From a virus, in IMG/VR virus record IMGVR_UViG_3300048556_000868, positions 1 to 64,000 of that record: DNA of 64,000 nt, one strand, 5' to 3'. Both the position numbers and the translations under genes were made by a program. Below, piece by piece: positions 1 to 7,067 of this stretch (position 1 is the first letter of the stretch; the number at the start of each line of letters is the position of its first letter). The notes beneath the pieces were generated by a model. The model saw only the letters and a list, made by a program, of their open reading frames with translations, was not told the DNA's origin and did not search any database.

Positions 1-834
1 CATCATCACCCATCCAACAAAACTGTCAGCAATATATAAAGAAGGACATAGTCTGGGTTTATTATGATAAAAAATATTTTTTTCTTTATTAAAACACTGG
101 GTATAATCAAGGTCATTAAATTTTGCCTTCATAGTAGAAGTGTCTAAATTTAAATCCTCGTCTTCATTTTCGCATGATACTATTTCGTCTCTAAGTTTAT
201 CATCCGAAAGATTAGACCAGTGCATATTGTTCGATAAATGATCAAGTAATAGAGGGTCTTCATGATTATAATCAACAACATTAGAGTAAGCATTTAACAA
301 CTTTCTAGCCCCCTTGCTGGTAATATAATAAGCATGTAAGCAGTCTACATCTCCATCAAAAAACATATTGTTTTTTATAAAATTACCTTCAGTATGACCA
401 CCGCCAGAACCAATAAAGACAATGTCTTCATCACCATCTAAAATATCCCAATATTTTGGAAAAATTTCAGGAAAATCAGGCCTAGGAAGAGCATCGTCTT
501 CAAATATAAAAGCTCCTTCTGAATTAGAACAAGCAATTAATCTCCATAAAGATAGAAAACCAACAAAAACTGAGAACTGACCAGGCCCTATGTAATTGTG
601 TTCTTTTATTTTATTGTCAAATAGATACTCAGAAGCACAATATAAACCTTTGTCAAAATCATCACCTTCTTTATCGTTCAAAATTTTATGCCCGTCTATA
701 CCCTTGAAAGGATAAACGTTTTTGAATCCAGCCTTGTTTAATCTTTCTTTTGTCGGAAGATACCTAAGTTCCTTGTGCCTCTCTAAGCATAAAACAAAGG
801 CGGGGTCTTCTAAAATATCTTTACTATTTTTCAA
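1..834 (-). CDS. Glycosyltransferase family 25-like protein, 3' end outside window
   Basis: An open frame runs from the left edge to about 834 and encodes roughly 278 residues. It is clearly paralogous to the complete GT25 protein at 1633-2607: both have an N-terminal NKAGF segment, an identical FEDDALPRPDF block (the acidic GT25 metal/nucleotide-sugar motif) and a C-x-HA-YIT-KGA-K segment. There is no ATG after the in-frame stop upstream. A TTG at 832-834 gives an N-terminus that aligns with the paralog, so I use it, although no Shine-Dalgarno is visible. The start overlaps the end of the sulfotransferase gene by 11 nt, so translational coupling is likely. GT25 enzymes transfer sugars onto LPS or protein glycans. 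The role here is inferred to be glycan modification of the virion or cell surface. The C-terminus lies beyond the window. Confidence 0.8.
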   Translation of the reverse strand, partial: MKNSKDILEDPAFVLCLERHKELRYLPTKERLNKAGFKNVYPFKGIDGHKILNDKEGDDFDKGLYCASEYLFDNKIKEHNYIGPGQFSVFVGFLSLWRLIACSNSEGAFIFEDDALPRPDFPEIFPKYWDILDGDEDIVFIGSGGGHTEGNFIKNNMFFDGDVDCLHAYYITSKGARKLLNAYSNVVDYNHEDPLLLDHLSNNMHWSNLSDDKLRDEIVSCENEDEDLNLDTSTMKAKFNDLDYTQCFNKEKNIFYHNKPRLCPSLYIADSFVGWVMM

Positions 835-1636
835 AATTATTTTTATAAATATTTAAAAACTTTTTATTTTGCCTATCGTCATGCAAAAGAACCGAGTCTT
901 TTACCCATTTGGGGTATTCAGACAAGACTTCATCCATCGCTTTTTTAGCTAAAGACTTGTGGGTAGACATAAACTCATCAAAATCTTTTTTATCCGAAAT
1001 ATTTAAAGATTTTATTTCTTTGAAAGCACCTCTGTCAGAGGCAAGCATTCTGTTTGTGGGAATTTCTTCACAGTCTTCCATAGTATGATCTGCAACAAAA
1101 GGCTTCCAGTCTTTATATATGTCAATAATTAAAAGCTGTTGCCTTCTATCTTTAAAAAACTCAAGTATATCTGTGTAATAGCTCTCTCTTTCATCTATCC
1201 AGAATTTAATTTTTTCTTTTATATAATTAAAGTATTTTTCTTTGATCTTGTCATTAAGTTTTAGGCTTCTTTTGTCTCCACAGATATCTTCCAATGATGG
1301 ATAAGCCCAAGATTCTTTAGTCGGTCTATTACCGTCAATAATTGTAATTAACGCATTATTGAAAATAACGTGACCGCACCTGCTCATCATCCAGTCATCT
1401 AGCTTCCTGAGATTTAGTATAAACAAAGCATTGGGGTAATCTTGAGACAGTTGCTTGAAGTTGAAAAAATTAGTATTATCAGCGTGTTGATCACTGAAAA
1501 CTTCTTTTTCATCTATTTTCCAGTTACCGTCTTGGTGCTGTGTATTCCATCCATTTTCAAAAAACAATGCGTCTAAGCTGCAAGTAGCAGTTTTATTGTA
1601 ACCTATAATAAATATTTTTTCGAATTTCTTTTTCAT
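824..1636 (-). CDS. Sulfotransferase family protein (PAPS-dependent type)
   Basis: This 270-residue protein has the usual length of a single-domain sulfotransferase. Residues 9-25 (IIGYNKTATCSLDALFF) resemble the 5'-phosphosulfate-binding loop, whose family form is G-x-x-R/K-T-x-T-x-S-L. Residues 76-86 (LRKLDDWMMSR) resemble the 3'-phosphate-binding segment of the family. A later IDIYKDWKPF segment matches the region before the C-terminal helices in Sulfotransfer_4-like proteins. The expected reaction is transfer of sulfate from PAPS to a hydroxyl, probably on a sugar because the flanking genes are glycosyltransferases. The start codon overlaps the stop of the upstream GT25 gene as ATGA, so it belongs to that operon. 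The acceptor is unknown. No signal peptide or membrane segment is seen, so it is probably cytoplasmic. Confidence 0.72.
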   Translation of the reverse strand: MKKKFEKIFIIGYNKTATCSLDALFFENGWNTQHQDGNWKIDEKEVFSDQHADNTNFFNFKQLSQDYPNALFILNLRKLDDWMMSRCGHVIFNNALITIIDGNRPTKESWAYPSLEDICGDKRSLKLNDKIKEKYFNYIKEKIKFWIDERESYYTDILEFFKDRRQQLLIIDIYKDWKPFVADHTMEDCEEIPTNRMLASDRGAFKEIKSLNISDKKDFDEFMSTHKSLAKKAMDEVLSEYPKWVKDSVLLHDDRQNKKFLNIYKNNFEK

Positions 1637-2607
1637 TGTTCTATATACCCTTTTCCTGTTTCTTCATCTATCTTCATTATGCTTTCATGAAAAACGTCGT
1701 GCCCTTCTTTTTCGGTTTCTTCTTCCTTCCTCATGCGAGAAACTGCGAGGCCGTGAATATTACTGCCCAAGTCAGCATTTTGATGAATTATTCCATCATC
1801 TCTGCCTTCCCAAGGAGTTCCATCGTATTTTCCTTTTACTGGAATTTCGTCCCCAAGAAAAGAAACACATTTAAAGTCTGGAATTTTATCTTTATGATGT
1901 CCAGCTCTGACTTCATCACATAAATGAAGGATACCCCTTTTTTTGCCTATTTCACAAATAGTTGTATCTATAGGGCAAAATCGAGGAGAACCAAATTTAT
2001 CAATGTGACGCCTTCTTAAATCTCCCATTACTGGCATGAAATCTAATATTTTCTTAGCTCCCTTTTTTGTTATATAATGAGCGTGAAGGCATTGCATGGG
2101 ACAATTAATATGTAAGCCATTTTCAGATCCATATTGATCTTTATCATTAGGGTGTTTTTGACCTCCTAGGTAAACCATGTCAACATCTTCAAGTTCTATA
2201 GAATTCCAGTATTTAGGAAAAACTTCTAGAAAATCTGGTCTTGGTAGAGCGTCATCTTCAAAAATCATAAGACCTTTTTTATTAGATAAAGATAACCAAC
2301 CCCAAAGAGTAAGAAGAGATAGAGTCATGCCAAAAGGTCCTCCTGCGCCACCTTTCATCCATGACCCGTCTTCATTTTTCTTCCAAGGTAGACCTAGGAA
2401 TTCGCCAAAAGGACGGATTCTTTGATCCCACTCGTCCTCCGAATCTCTTGCGGCTATTGCGTCAACAGCTTCAAAAGGGTGAACTGTTTGGAATCCAGCT
2501 TTATTTAATATTTTTTTTGTATGAAGAAATCTTGCTTCATTTCTTTTTAAAGAAACAACAAAAGAAGGAAGCTTTAGAACTTCATCAGATGATGGTAAGT
2601 TATTCAT
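1633..2607 (-). CDS. Glycosyltransferase family 25-like protein
   Basis: The protein has 324 residues with GT25 hallmarks: an N-terminal FVVSLKRNEAR segment, a middle block of G-M-T-L-S-L-L-T-L-W followed by MIFEDDALPRPDF, and a later HAHYITKKGAKKIL helix. In the family the EDD acidic cluster binds the metal and sugar nucleotide, and the enzymes act in LPS or glycoprotein glycan synthesis. It is paralogous to the truncated gene at 1-834, with the sulfotransferase between them, which suggests a tandem duplication or a two-step assembly of a sulfated glycan. It overlaps the upstream GT4 gene and the downstream sulfotransferase by 4 nt each, so all are probably co-translated. Fold assignment is fairly safe; donor and acceptor are unknown. 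Confidence 0.82.
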   Translation of the reverse strand: MNNLPSSDEVLKLPSFVVSLKRNEARFLHTKKILNKAGFQTVHPFEAVDAIAARDSEDEWDQRIRPFGEFLGLPWKKNEDGSWMKGGAGGPFGMTLSLLTLWGWLSLSNKKGLMIFEDDALPRPDFLEVFPKYWNSIELEDVDMVYLGGQKHPNDKDQYGSENGLHINCPMQCLHAHYITKKGAKKILDFMPVMGDLRRRHIDKFGSPRFCPIDTTICEIGKKRGILHLCDEVRAGHHKDKIPDFKCVSFLGDEIPVKGKYDGTPWEGRDDGIIHQNADLGSNIHGLAVSRMRKEEETEKEGHDVFHESIMKIDEETGKGYIEQ

Positions 2608-3734
2608 TTTTTATAATATTCTATATGTTTTTTACACGTGTTTGTCCAAGAAAAATCGTCGCAATATTTGCGGGCATTATCGATTAAGCCGTTTCTAAGT
2701 TTAGGTTCGTTTAGAACTCTTTTTATAGCCCAGACCCATTCAGCGCGTTCAGTATGGTGACATAAAAACATTGGGTCTCCGCCTGGGCAAGCATTATTAA
2801 TTTCTCTAAAAGATCTAATATTGCTTGCTATAACAGGTTTCCCTGAAGTTAGATTCCATGTAATAGCGCCAGAAGAAGAAATTTCAGTCGTTTGATAAGG
2901 AACAAGGCAAACATCGCAATGAGATTGATGAATATCTGCTTCTTCGGGAGTGGTCCAACCAGTAATAAGAACCCTTTGAGATAAACCCATTTCGTTGGCT
3001 TTTATTAATATCCTACCTATTTCTTCGCCTTCACTCGCAGGATGCCTGCCGCCAATAATATAGAGTTTAAAGTTGCTGGGCAAAAGATCGAGTATAGAAA
3101 GCGCAAATTCATGCCCTTTATAAGGGCTTACAAATCCAAACATACCTAAAATGACTGGATCTTCTTTTTGTTTGATCTTAAAATTTTTAGGAAGTTGTCG
3201 TTCTAGCACTCCATGGCGTATTAAGATAATATTCTTAAAACCTGTTTGCTTAAAAATAGCTTCGGTAGGTTTTGTATGAACAATTGCGGCTATATTGTTT
3301 TCTTTTGTGTGAAGCTTAGCCATTTTCTTCCAATACTTTGCGCAGCCTCGATTTTCAAAATTAAATAAACCAGCAGCCTTTAAAAAAGAAGGTTCAGAGT
3401 GGTAGGTGGTAAATACTTTTTTGCCCATTTTTTTTAGTTTATACAAAATTCTGTAAAAAACTTTCATTGAAAAGTCTAAACCAAAAGGGCCATTAAATAA
3501 ACCAAATTCATTTTGTATGTGAATAACATCATAGCCTTTACAGTAATCAACAAAATCGTCAAAAAAAGCAATGATTCTTTCTTTGCTATAGTCCGCCATA
3601 ACAACTTTATCTGTAATATCATAACGGTCATGCTCACATTCATTATTGAAATGTTTAATCAAGTTAGTAAGATATGTAGATATGCCGCAAATCTTACCTG
3701 TGGAAGACAGGTGTAATACTTTTAGTTTACTCAT
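2604..3734 (-). CDS. GT4-type glycosyltransferase
   Basis: The 376-residue protein shows the GT-B, GT4 layout. The N-terminal Rossmann start MSKLKVLHLSSTGKICGIST carries the G-rich acceptor loop. A central linker GMFGFVSPYKGHEFAL begins the C-terminal domain. The donor-binding part has SSSGAITWNLTSGKPVIAS, which corresponds to the E-x7-E region of GT4 enzymes, although the first glutamate is not conserved. It would transfer a sugar from a nucleotide-sugar donor in the cytoplasm. The gene starts 2 nt after the stop of the small gene upstream and overlaps the GT25 gene downstream by 4 nt. It therefore heads the left-hand glycan operon or is read through from the 3984 promoter. Confidence 0.82.
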   Translation of the reverse strand: MSKLKVLHLSSTGKICGISTYLTNLIKHFNNECEHDRYDITDKVVMADYSKERIIAFFDDFVDYCKGYDVIHIQNEFGLFNGPFGLDFSMKVFYRILYKLKKMGKKVFTTYHSEPSFLKAAGLFNFENRGCAKYWKKMAKLHTKENNIAAIVHTKPTEAIFKQTGFKNIILIRHGVLERQLPKNFKIKQKEDPVILGMFGFVSPYKGHEFALSILDLLPSNFKLYIIGGRHPASEGEEIGRILIKANEMGLSQRVLITGWTTPEEADIHQSHCDVCLVPYQTTEISSSGAITWNLTSGKPVIASNIRSFREINNACPGGDPMFLCHHTERAEWVWAIKRVLNEPKLRNGLIDNARKYCDDFSWTNTCKKHIEYYKK

Positions 3735-3735
3735 A

Positions 3736-3984
3736 TCAGAGAGATTCTGTTGGAGGAGTTGGAGATTTTAAAAACCCAGTTTTTTTATTTTTATCAAACT
3801 TAATCATTTCTTCATAAGAAACAGGTATATTTTTATAAACATTAGACCAGTCTGGTTTAGGGTTTTTGATTTCATCGTATTGTATTTCGAATACTTGAAA
3901 CTCGCGCTCTTGCTCTTCTACCTCTTTAAGTTTTGAGTCAAGCCATTTATTTGCATTGTCGTATATGTTTTGGAAAAACTTCAT
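3736..3984 (-). CDS. Small hypothetical protein (82 aa)
   Basis: A TTG at 4014 would extend the frame by ten residues, but the ATG at 3984 is preferred because a GTGTA element lies 10 nt upstream of it, the same spacing seen at other leftward genes. The product is charged and soluble: an N-terminal helix rich in K and E (WLDSKLKEVEEQEREFQVF) followed by a proline-rich tail ending PTPPTESL. I recognise no family. It ends 2 nt before the GT4 gene at 3734 and probably shares its transcript. Confidence 0.6.
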   Translation of the reverse strand: MKFFQNIYDNANKWLDSKLKEVEEQEREFQVFEIQYDEIKNPKPDWSNVYKNIPVSYEEMIKFDKNKKTGFLKSPTPPTESL

Positions 3985-3994
3985 CAAGAATAAA

Positions 3995-3999
3995 TACAC
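3995..3999 (-). promoter_or_regulatory. GTGTA element, 10 nt before ATG at 3984
   Basis: Minus-strand GTGTA with an AT-rich upstream stretch. It decides the start of the 82-residue gene. Confidence 0.5.
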
Positions 4000-4028
4000 C
4001 TTAAATCTTGACAATATTTTATTTTATT

Positions 4029-4136
4029 CTAAATACTTGGAAGTGGGCCGCAACTAGTTATAGGAGTTTTCTTTACCAGAAGATGTCCTGTTTTTTTTAA
4101 CAGCAGAATTCCTGCTTTCTTAATGATTAGACCCAT
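4029..4136 (-). CDS. Small ORF of 35 aa with conserved-type leader
   Basis: The frame begins ATG at 4136 and ends TAG at 4029, giving a 35-residue product that starts MGLIIKKAGILLLKK and ends CGPLPSI. It has an internal pseudo-repeat: LLLKKTG followed by HLLVKKT. The main support is its leader: a GTGTA element sits 10 nt before the ATG, exactly as for the larger neighbours, and the ORF fills the only long gap between 3984 and 4178. The amphipathic Lys/Leu pattern suggests a short strand or membrane-binding peptide. I know no function. Confidence 0.5.
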   Translation of the reverse strand: MGLIIKKAGILLLKKTGHLLVKKTPITSCGPLPSI

Positions 4137-4146
4137 GTATATAAAT

Positions 4147-4151
4147 TACAC
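4147..4151 (-). promoter_or_regulatory. GTGTA element, 10 nt before ATG at 4136
   Basis: Minus-strand GTGTAAT directly in front of the 35-residue ORF. Confidence 0.5.
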
Positions 4152-4177
4152 GGAATTGAATATTTCAAGAAGAGTAA

Positions 4178-4720
4178 TTAATTTTCTGGATACACAAAAT
4201 ATTTAACAAAATTCTTTATTATGAAATCTTTTTTTGATTCAGATGAAAGATACCAAATGTATGGATAACTGTTTTTTAACTTCTCTATTTTTTCTTCTGT
4301 TTTGATTATGCTAAGCTCTATGTCTTTAATGTCGGAGTAACTTAACTCATTGAGATCTATATTTAAATCTTTAGATACAGAGATTAATTTATTGATATTC
4401 TTTTCTTTTTTGGCTGATGTTGCGCCAACATAAGAGTTTAATTTATCTTCTGTTGTTTTGTCAGGGTGAGATTTAACGACAATCTTTCTGAATACAGAGT
4501 AGAAACCTGAGCCAAACTCATCAAAGTCATCTTCTTTGTTTTTCTCATCCAATGAATCTAAAGGATTTTTTAAAGAATTGGAATCGCAATAAGAATTAAC
4601 TGAAGAAACAAACAAGGGTGTTGCAGAATTAAACAGTAAAACTGTGTGAGAAAGTTCTTCTTCTACAGTAGAACATTCAACTTTAAGCTTTCTTAAAAGC
4701 TTAGACTTATATTTATCCAT
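4178..4720 (-). CDS. J-domain-like protein
   Basis: The 180-residue protein contains a divergent J-domain in its second half. FRKIVVKSHPDKTTE (about residues 77-91) has the helix II basic face followed by the HPD tripeptide (85-87), which in the DnaJ family is essential for stimulating Hsp70 ATPase. A charged helix III follows (KKEKNINKLISVSKDL). The N-terminal 70 residues are acidic and unassigned, and the C-terminus has a coiled-coil-like stretch (IIKTEEKIEKLKN) and an aromatic tail. It has no G/F or zinc-finger region, so it is not a full DnaJ. It probably targets host DnaK to a phage process such as replication or tail assembly; that role is inference. It lies 8 nt downstream of nrdB. Confidence 0.6.
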   Translation of the reverse strand: MDKYKSKLLRKLKVECSTVEEELSHTVLLFNSATPLFVSSVNSYCDSNSLKNPLDSLDEKNKEDDFDEFGSGFYSVFRKIVVKSHPDKTTEDKLNSYVGATSAKKEKNINKLISVSKDLNIDLNELSYSDIKDIELSIIKTEEKIEKLKNSYPYIWYLSSESKKDFIIKNFVKYFVYPEN

Positions 4721-4728
4721 AAAAAACT

Positions 4729-5742
4729 TTAAAAATCGTCTTCTAGAGAACCACTTTGTTGATATTCTCTTACCCTGCGCTCAAAGAAATTACCCATAGC
4801 CTGTACATCAACAACCTCGCCAAGCCAAGGAAAAGGGTTTTTGTCGCTTGGAAAACGGTAATCTAAGCCAATGCCTTCAAGCCGACGATTTCCTATATAA
4901 TACATATAATCGACAAACATGTCAGCATTTAACCCTAAGATACCAGTAGGAAGAACGTCTTTAGCATAAGCAATTTCAAGATCAACGGCTTTTTTGATGT
5001 GATCCACGAATTCGTTTTGAATTTCTTGAGTCCATATTTCAGGATTTTGCTCAATAAGAGTGTTAATTAAATAAGTACCAAAAGCAATATGAGAACTTTC
5101 ATCGCGTAAGGTATATTTTATTTGATCAGAAATTCCTTGTAACTTATTTTGTCTGCCCAAAGCTAACAACATTGCAAAGCCGCTAAAAAAGAAAGTTCCT
5201 TCACAGATAACCCAGTAGGTAAGAAAGTTTCTTAGTAGAGCTTGCTTTGATTCTTTAGAGTCAAGATTAAAATTTTCAGCACCAATATCATCGGTTATTT
5301 GCATCAAAAAGTCGTCTTTAGCTTTTATGCTTGGAATGTTCTGATAGGCGGCAAAGACTTCATCTATATCGAGGTCTAAGCTGTCGCAAACATAAACAAT
5401 AGTTAAATTGTGAAGGCTTTCTTCAAACGCTTGACGAAGGATATACTGGCGACACTCAGCGTCAGTAATATATCTAAAGGCACTAAGAAGAAGATTATTA
5501 CCAACCAAAGACTCGCTCCCAGCAAAAAATCCAAGACAACGTTTGACAAGAAGCTTTTCAGATTCTGTGATTTCATTGTTTTTCCATTGGTTTATATCGT
5601 TTTGCATTGATATCTCTGTTGGCATCCAGTTGTTAGCGCAACTTTTCAAAAAGAGATCCCAAGCATATTTGTGCTTGTGTGGTAATATTCTGTTTACACC
5701 AGCAATGTTATTAGATAATAGGTGTCCTGTTTTAGTGTCCAT
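4729..5742 (-). CDS. nrdB: Ribonucleotide reductase R2 subunit, class Ic-like
   Basis: The 337-residue protein is the radical-generating small subunit of class I ribonucleotide reductase, partner of NrdA at 8670-11093. Metal-ligand positions are visible: Glu77 in FFAGSESLVGNN, Glu108 and His111 in FEESLH, Glu181 in CEGTFF, Glu215 and His218 in RDESSH. The first ligand is Glu where most R2 proteins have Asp. The position four residues after His111, normally the radical Tyr, is Ile115. Both changes, and the NNW-PTEI, SLVGNN and IKAKDDF segments, resemble the Chlamydia class Ic R2, which uses a Mn/Fe cofactor instead of a tyrosyl radical (there the Tyr is Phe). The C-terminal Tyr327 for radical transfer is present. 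A TTGACA/TATTAT promoter precedes it with only 7 nt before the ATG. Confidence 0.92.
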   Translation of the reverse strand: MDTKTGHLLSNNIAGVNRILPHKHKYAWDLFLKSCANNWMPTEISMQNDINQWKNNEITESEKLLVKRCLGFFAGSESLVGNNLLLSAFRYITDAECRQYILRQAFEESLHNLTIVYVCDSLDLDIDEVFAAYQNIPSIKAKDDFLMQITDDIGAENFNLDSKESKQALLRNFLTYWVICEGTFFFSGFAMLLALGRQNKLQGISDQIKYTLRDESSHIAFGTYLINTLIEQNPEIWTQEIQNEFVDHIKKAVDLEIAYAKDVLPTGILGLNADMFVDYMYYIGNRRLEGIGLDYRFPSDKNPFPWLGEVVDVQAMGNFFERRVREYQQSGSLEDDF

Positions 5743-5749
5743 GTCGGTT

Positions 5750-5778
5750 ATAATAAAACGTTTTAAAGCTTATGTCAA
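5750..5778 (-). promoter_or_regulatory. Sigma70-type promoter of nrdB, nearly leaderless
   Basis: On the minus strand there is a perfect TTGACA (5778-5773), a 17-nt spacer and TATTAT (5755-5750). The nrdB ATG begins 7 nt later at 5742, so a start site 6-8 nt after the -10 box would fall at or next to the ATG. This implies a leaderless or almost leaderless mRNA. Confidence 0.75.
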
Positions 5779-5780
5779 GA

Positions 5781-6089
5781 TCATTTTTTAAATTTACCAC
5801 TAAAAAATACATAAACTTGATGACTAAAACAAACAAGTAATGTTGACCCTATTATGCATGAAATAACCAAAAGCGAATCTTTTGACTTTACTTTGTTTTC
5901 AGAAGCTTTAAATGCTTTAATTTCTTTTTTATCTATAAAAGAATCTTTGTTTGTATCAACTTCTTCAAAATCAAAGTCGGCCTGTTGAGTGTATTTTGAA
6001 TTGGTGGGTTCTGACTTTAAGTCTCTAATACTGCAAGTAGAAAAGAAAGGGGCACAAAATAAAACGGTTAAAACTTTTAAGTGATTCAT
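5781..6089 (-). CDS. EF-hand lipoprotein with C-terminal membrane segment; possible unimolecular spanin
   Basis: The 102-residue protein starts with a lipoprotein-type signal: MNHLKVLTVLFCAPFFSTCS, lipobox FSTC, Cys19. Residues 45-56 form an EF-hand loop, DTNKDSFIDKKE, with acidic or Asn ligands at 1, 3, 5, 9 and Glu at 12. Residues 72-96 are a strong membrane segment followed by a basic tail SGKFKK. An outer-membrane lipoprotein end plus an inner-membrane C-terminal anchor is the architecture of u-spanins, which fuse the two membranes at lysis. The calcium loop in the periplasmic part would be unusual. If the host is not Gram-negative the spanin reading fails. The ATG overlaps the upstream gene's TGA as ATGA. 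Confidence 0.6.
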   Translation of the reverse strand: MNHLKVLTVLFCAPFFSTCSIRDLKSEPTNSKYTQQADFDFEEVDTNKDSFIDKKEIKAFKASENKVKSKDSLLVISCIIGSTLLVCFSHQVYVFFSGKFKK

Positions 6090-6400
6090 AATGATCTAAT
6101 ATTTTTTATCTTTGTTAAGACGATATTGGTTGTGTAATAATTTATTCTATCTAGAGTTAAATCTCCTTTTTTTGTGTGAATTAAGAAACCTGACTCTTTT
6201 TCTTTATCAGTTAATAGATAGGAAATAAAGTCATGGGCGCCGTGTTCTTTTAACCAGTTCCAATAAATAGATCTGGTTCCTTTTTTGCAAAGCAATAAGA
6301 CATCGTCAAAAACAAAAGTCTTTCCATACAAAGTAACATCTCTAAAGCAAGAAATTTCACTGGGTGGCTCTGATAGAGGGGCTTCTATGATTAAATTCAT
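6086..6400 (-). CDS. Hypothetical protein (104 aa)
   Basis: The protein has no signal peptide or membrane segment and I do not recognise a family. It contains a Trp-rich IYWNWLKEHGAHDF segment and alternating hydrophobic stretches suggesting a small alpha/beta fold. A GTGTA element lies 11 nt upstream of the ATG, the same arrangement as the next two genes upstream, and its stop overlaps the start of the EF-hand lipoprotein gene. The context suggests a small operon with that gene. Confidence 0.6.
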   Translation of the reverse strand: MNLIIEAPLSEPPSEISCFRDVTLYGKTFVFDDVLLLCKKGTRSIYWNWLKEHGAHDFISYLLTDKEKESGFLIHTKKGDLTLDRINYYTTNIVLTKIKNIRSL

Positions 6401-6411
6401 TTAACCAAAGT

Positions 6412-6416
6412 TACAC
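6412..6416 (-). promoter_or_regulatory. GTGTA element, 11 nt before ATG at 6400
   Basis: Minus-strand GTGTAAC in the 17-nt gap between two genes. Confidence 0.5.
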
Positions 6417-6417
6417 A

Positions 6418-7032
6418 TTAAATTATCATATATAAAATACTCTCTTGATTCGGATAATCTTCGAGTAATATATATTCGCCTGTTTGTGGCTCTATTATAT
6501 ACCAACCGTTGCTTGTAAAAACTAAACAAAGCATATGTAGACCACCAGAAGGTATGCCGCCGAAAGGTTTTTTTTGTTTCAAAACCAAAAGAGCTACAGC
6601 GGGCTCATGTTCAGAAGAGCTTTTATAACCAGCCACCGACATTAAAGATTTATAAAGCATAGCAAAATTATCGCAATCAAGATTTTCTTTTTGATCTATG
6701 GGTAAAATGCCGTTTTCGAATTGTAGTTTTTTAAACCAATTATTAAATTTTTTAAAAAAATAGTAGTCAACTATAGAATACTTTCCATCTAGTAAAAAAA
6801 CTTTAATATCAGTGGGCACTTTGGTGTCAACCCAGTTCATAGATTTTTTGTAGGCAAAATGCCTTGAAATATCAAAATGGGTTAGATGGTTTTCATTGCT
6901 TTCTACTACAGGTATAGATTTAATTTCTTCAAATTTAGAATCTTGACAGCCTACTAAAAACCAGATTATGGAACCTAGTAATGAAAACCCTAAAAGACAC
7001 ATCCAGCATATTTGTTTTTTCTTTTTACTCAT
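6418..7032 (-). CDS. Transglutaminase-like cysteine protein, predicted lipoprotein
   Basis: The 204-residue protein begins with a basic N-terminus, a hydrophobic stretch and a lipobox-like LVGC (Cys29), so it is probably exported and lipid-anchored, or anchored by a signal helix. The body carries a transglutaminase/papain-superfamily pattern: LDCDNFAML with Cys120, a GLHMLCLVF strand with His166, and IIEPQTGEY with Glu181 as the third residue. This D-C-D-[DN]-F-A plus E-P-Q-T arrangement is familiar from phage and bacterial proteins of unknown role. It may act on peptide or amide bonds in the cell envelope, possibly in superinfection exclusion or wall remodelling; this is inference. A GTGTA element sits 9 nt before the ATG. 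Confidence 0.65.
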   Translation of the reverse strand: MSKKKKQICWMCLLGFSLLGSIIWFLVGCQDSKFEEIKSIPVVESNENHLTHFDISRHFAYKKSMNWVDTKVPTDIKVFLLDGKYSIVDYYFFKKFNNWFKKLQFENGILPIDQKENLDCDNFAMLYKSLMSVAGYKSSSEHEPAVALLVLKQKKPFGGIPSGGLHMLCLVFTSNGWYIIEPQTGEYILLEDYPNQESILYMII

Positions 7033-7041
7033 AACAAGTAA

Positions 7042-7046
7042 TACAC
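7042..7046 (-). promoter_or_regulatory. GTGTA element, 9 nt before ATG at 7032
   Basis: Minus-strand GTGTATT; the 9 nt to the start read TTACTTGTT, similar to CTCATTGTT at the next gene. Confidence 0.55.
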
Positions 7047-7067
7047 AAATAAAACTTGAGTGCTTTT

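Noticed and set aside
3736-4014. TTG start at 4014 for the small gene
   Set aside because: It would put the GTGTA element inside the coding sequence; the ATG at 3984 has the common spacing.
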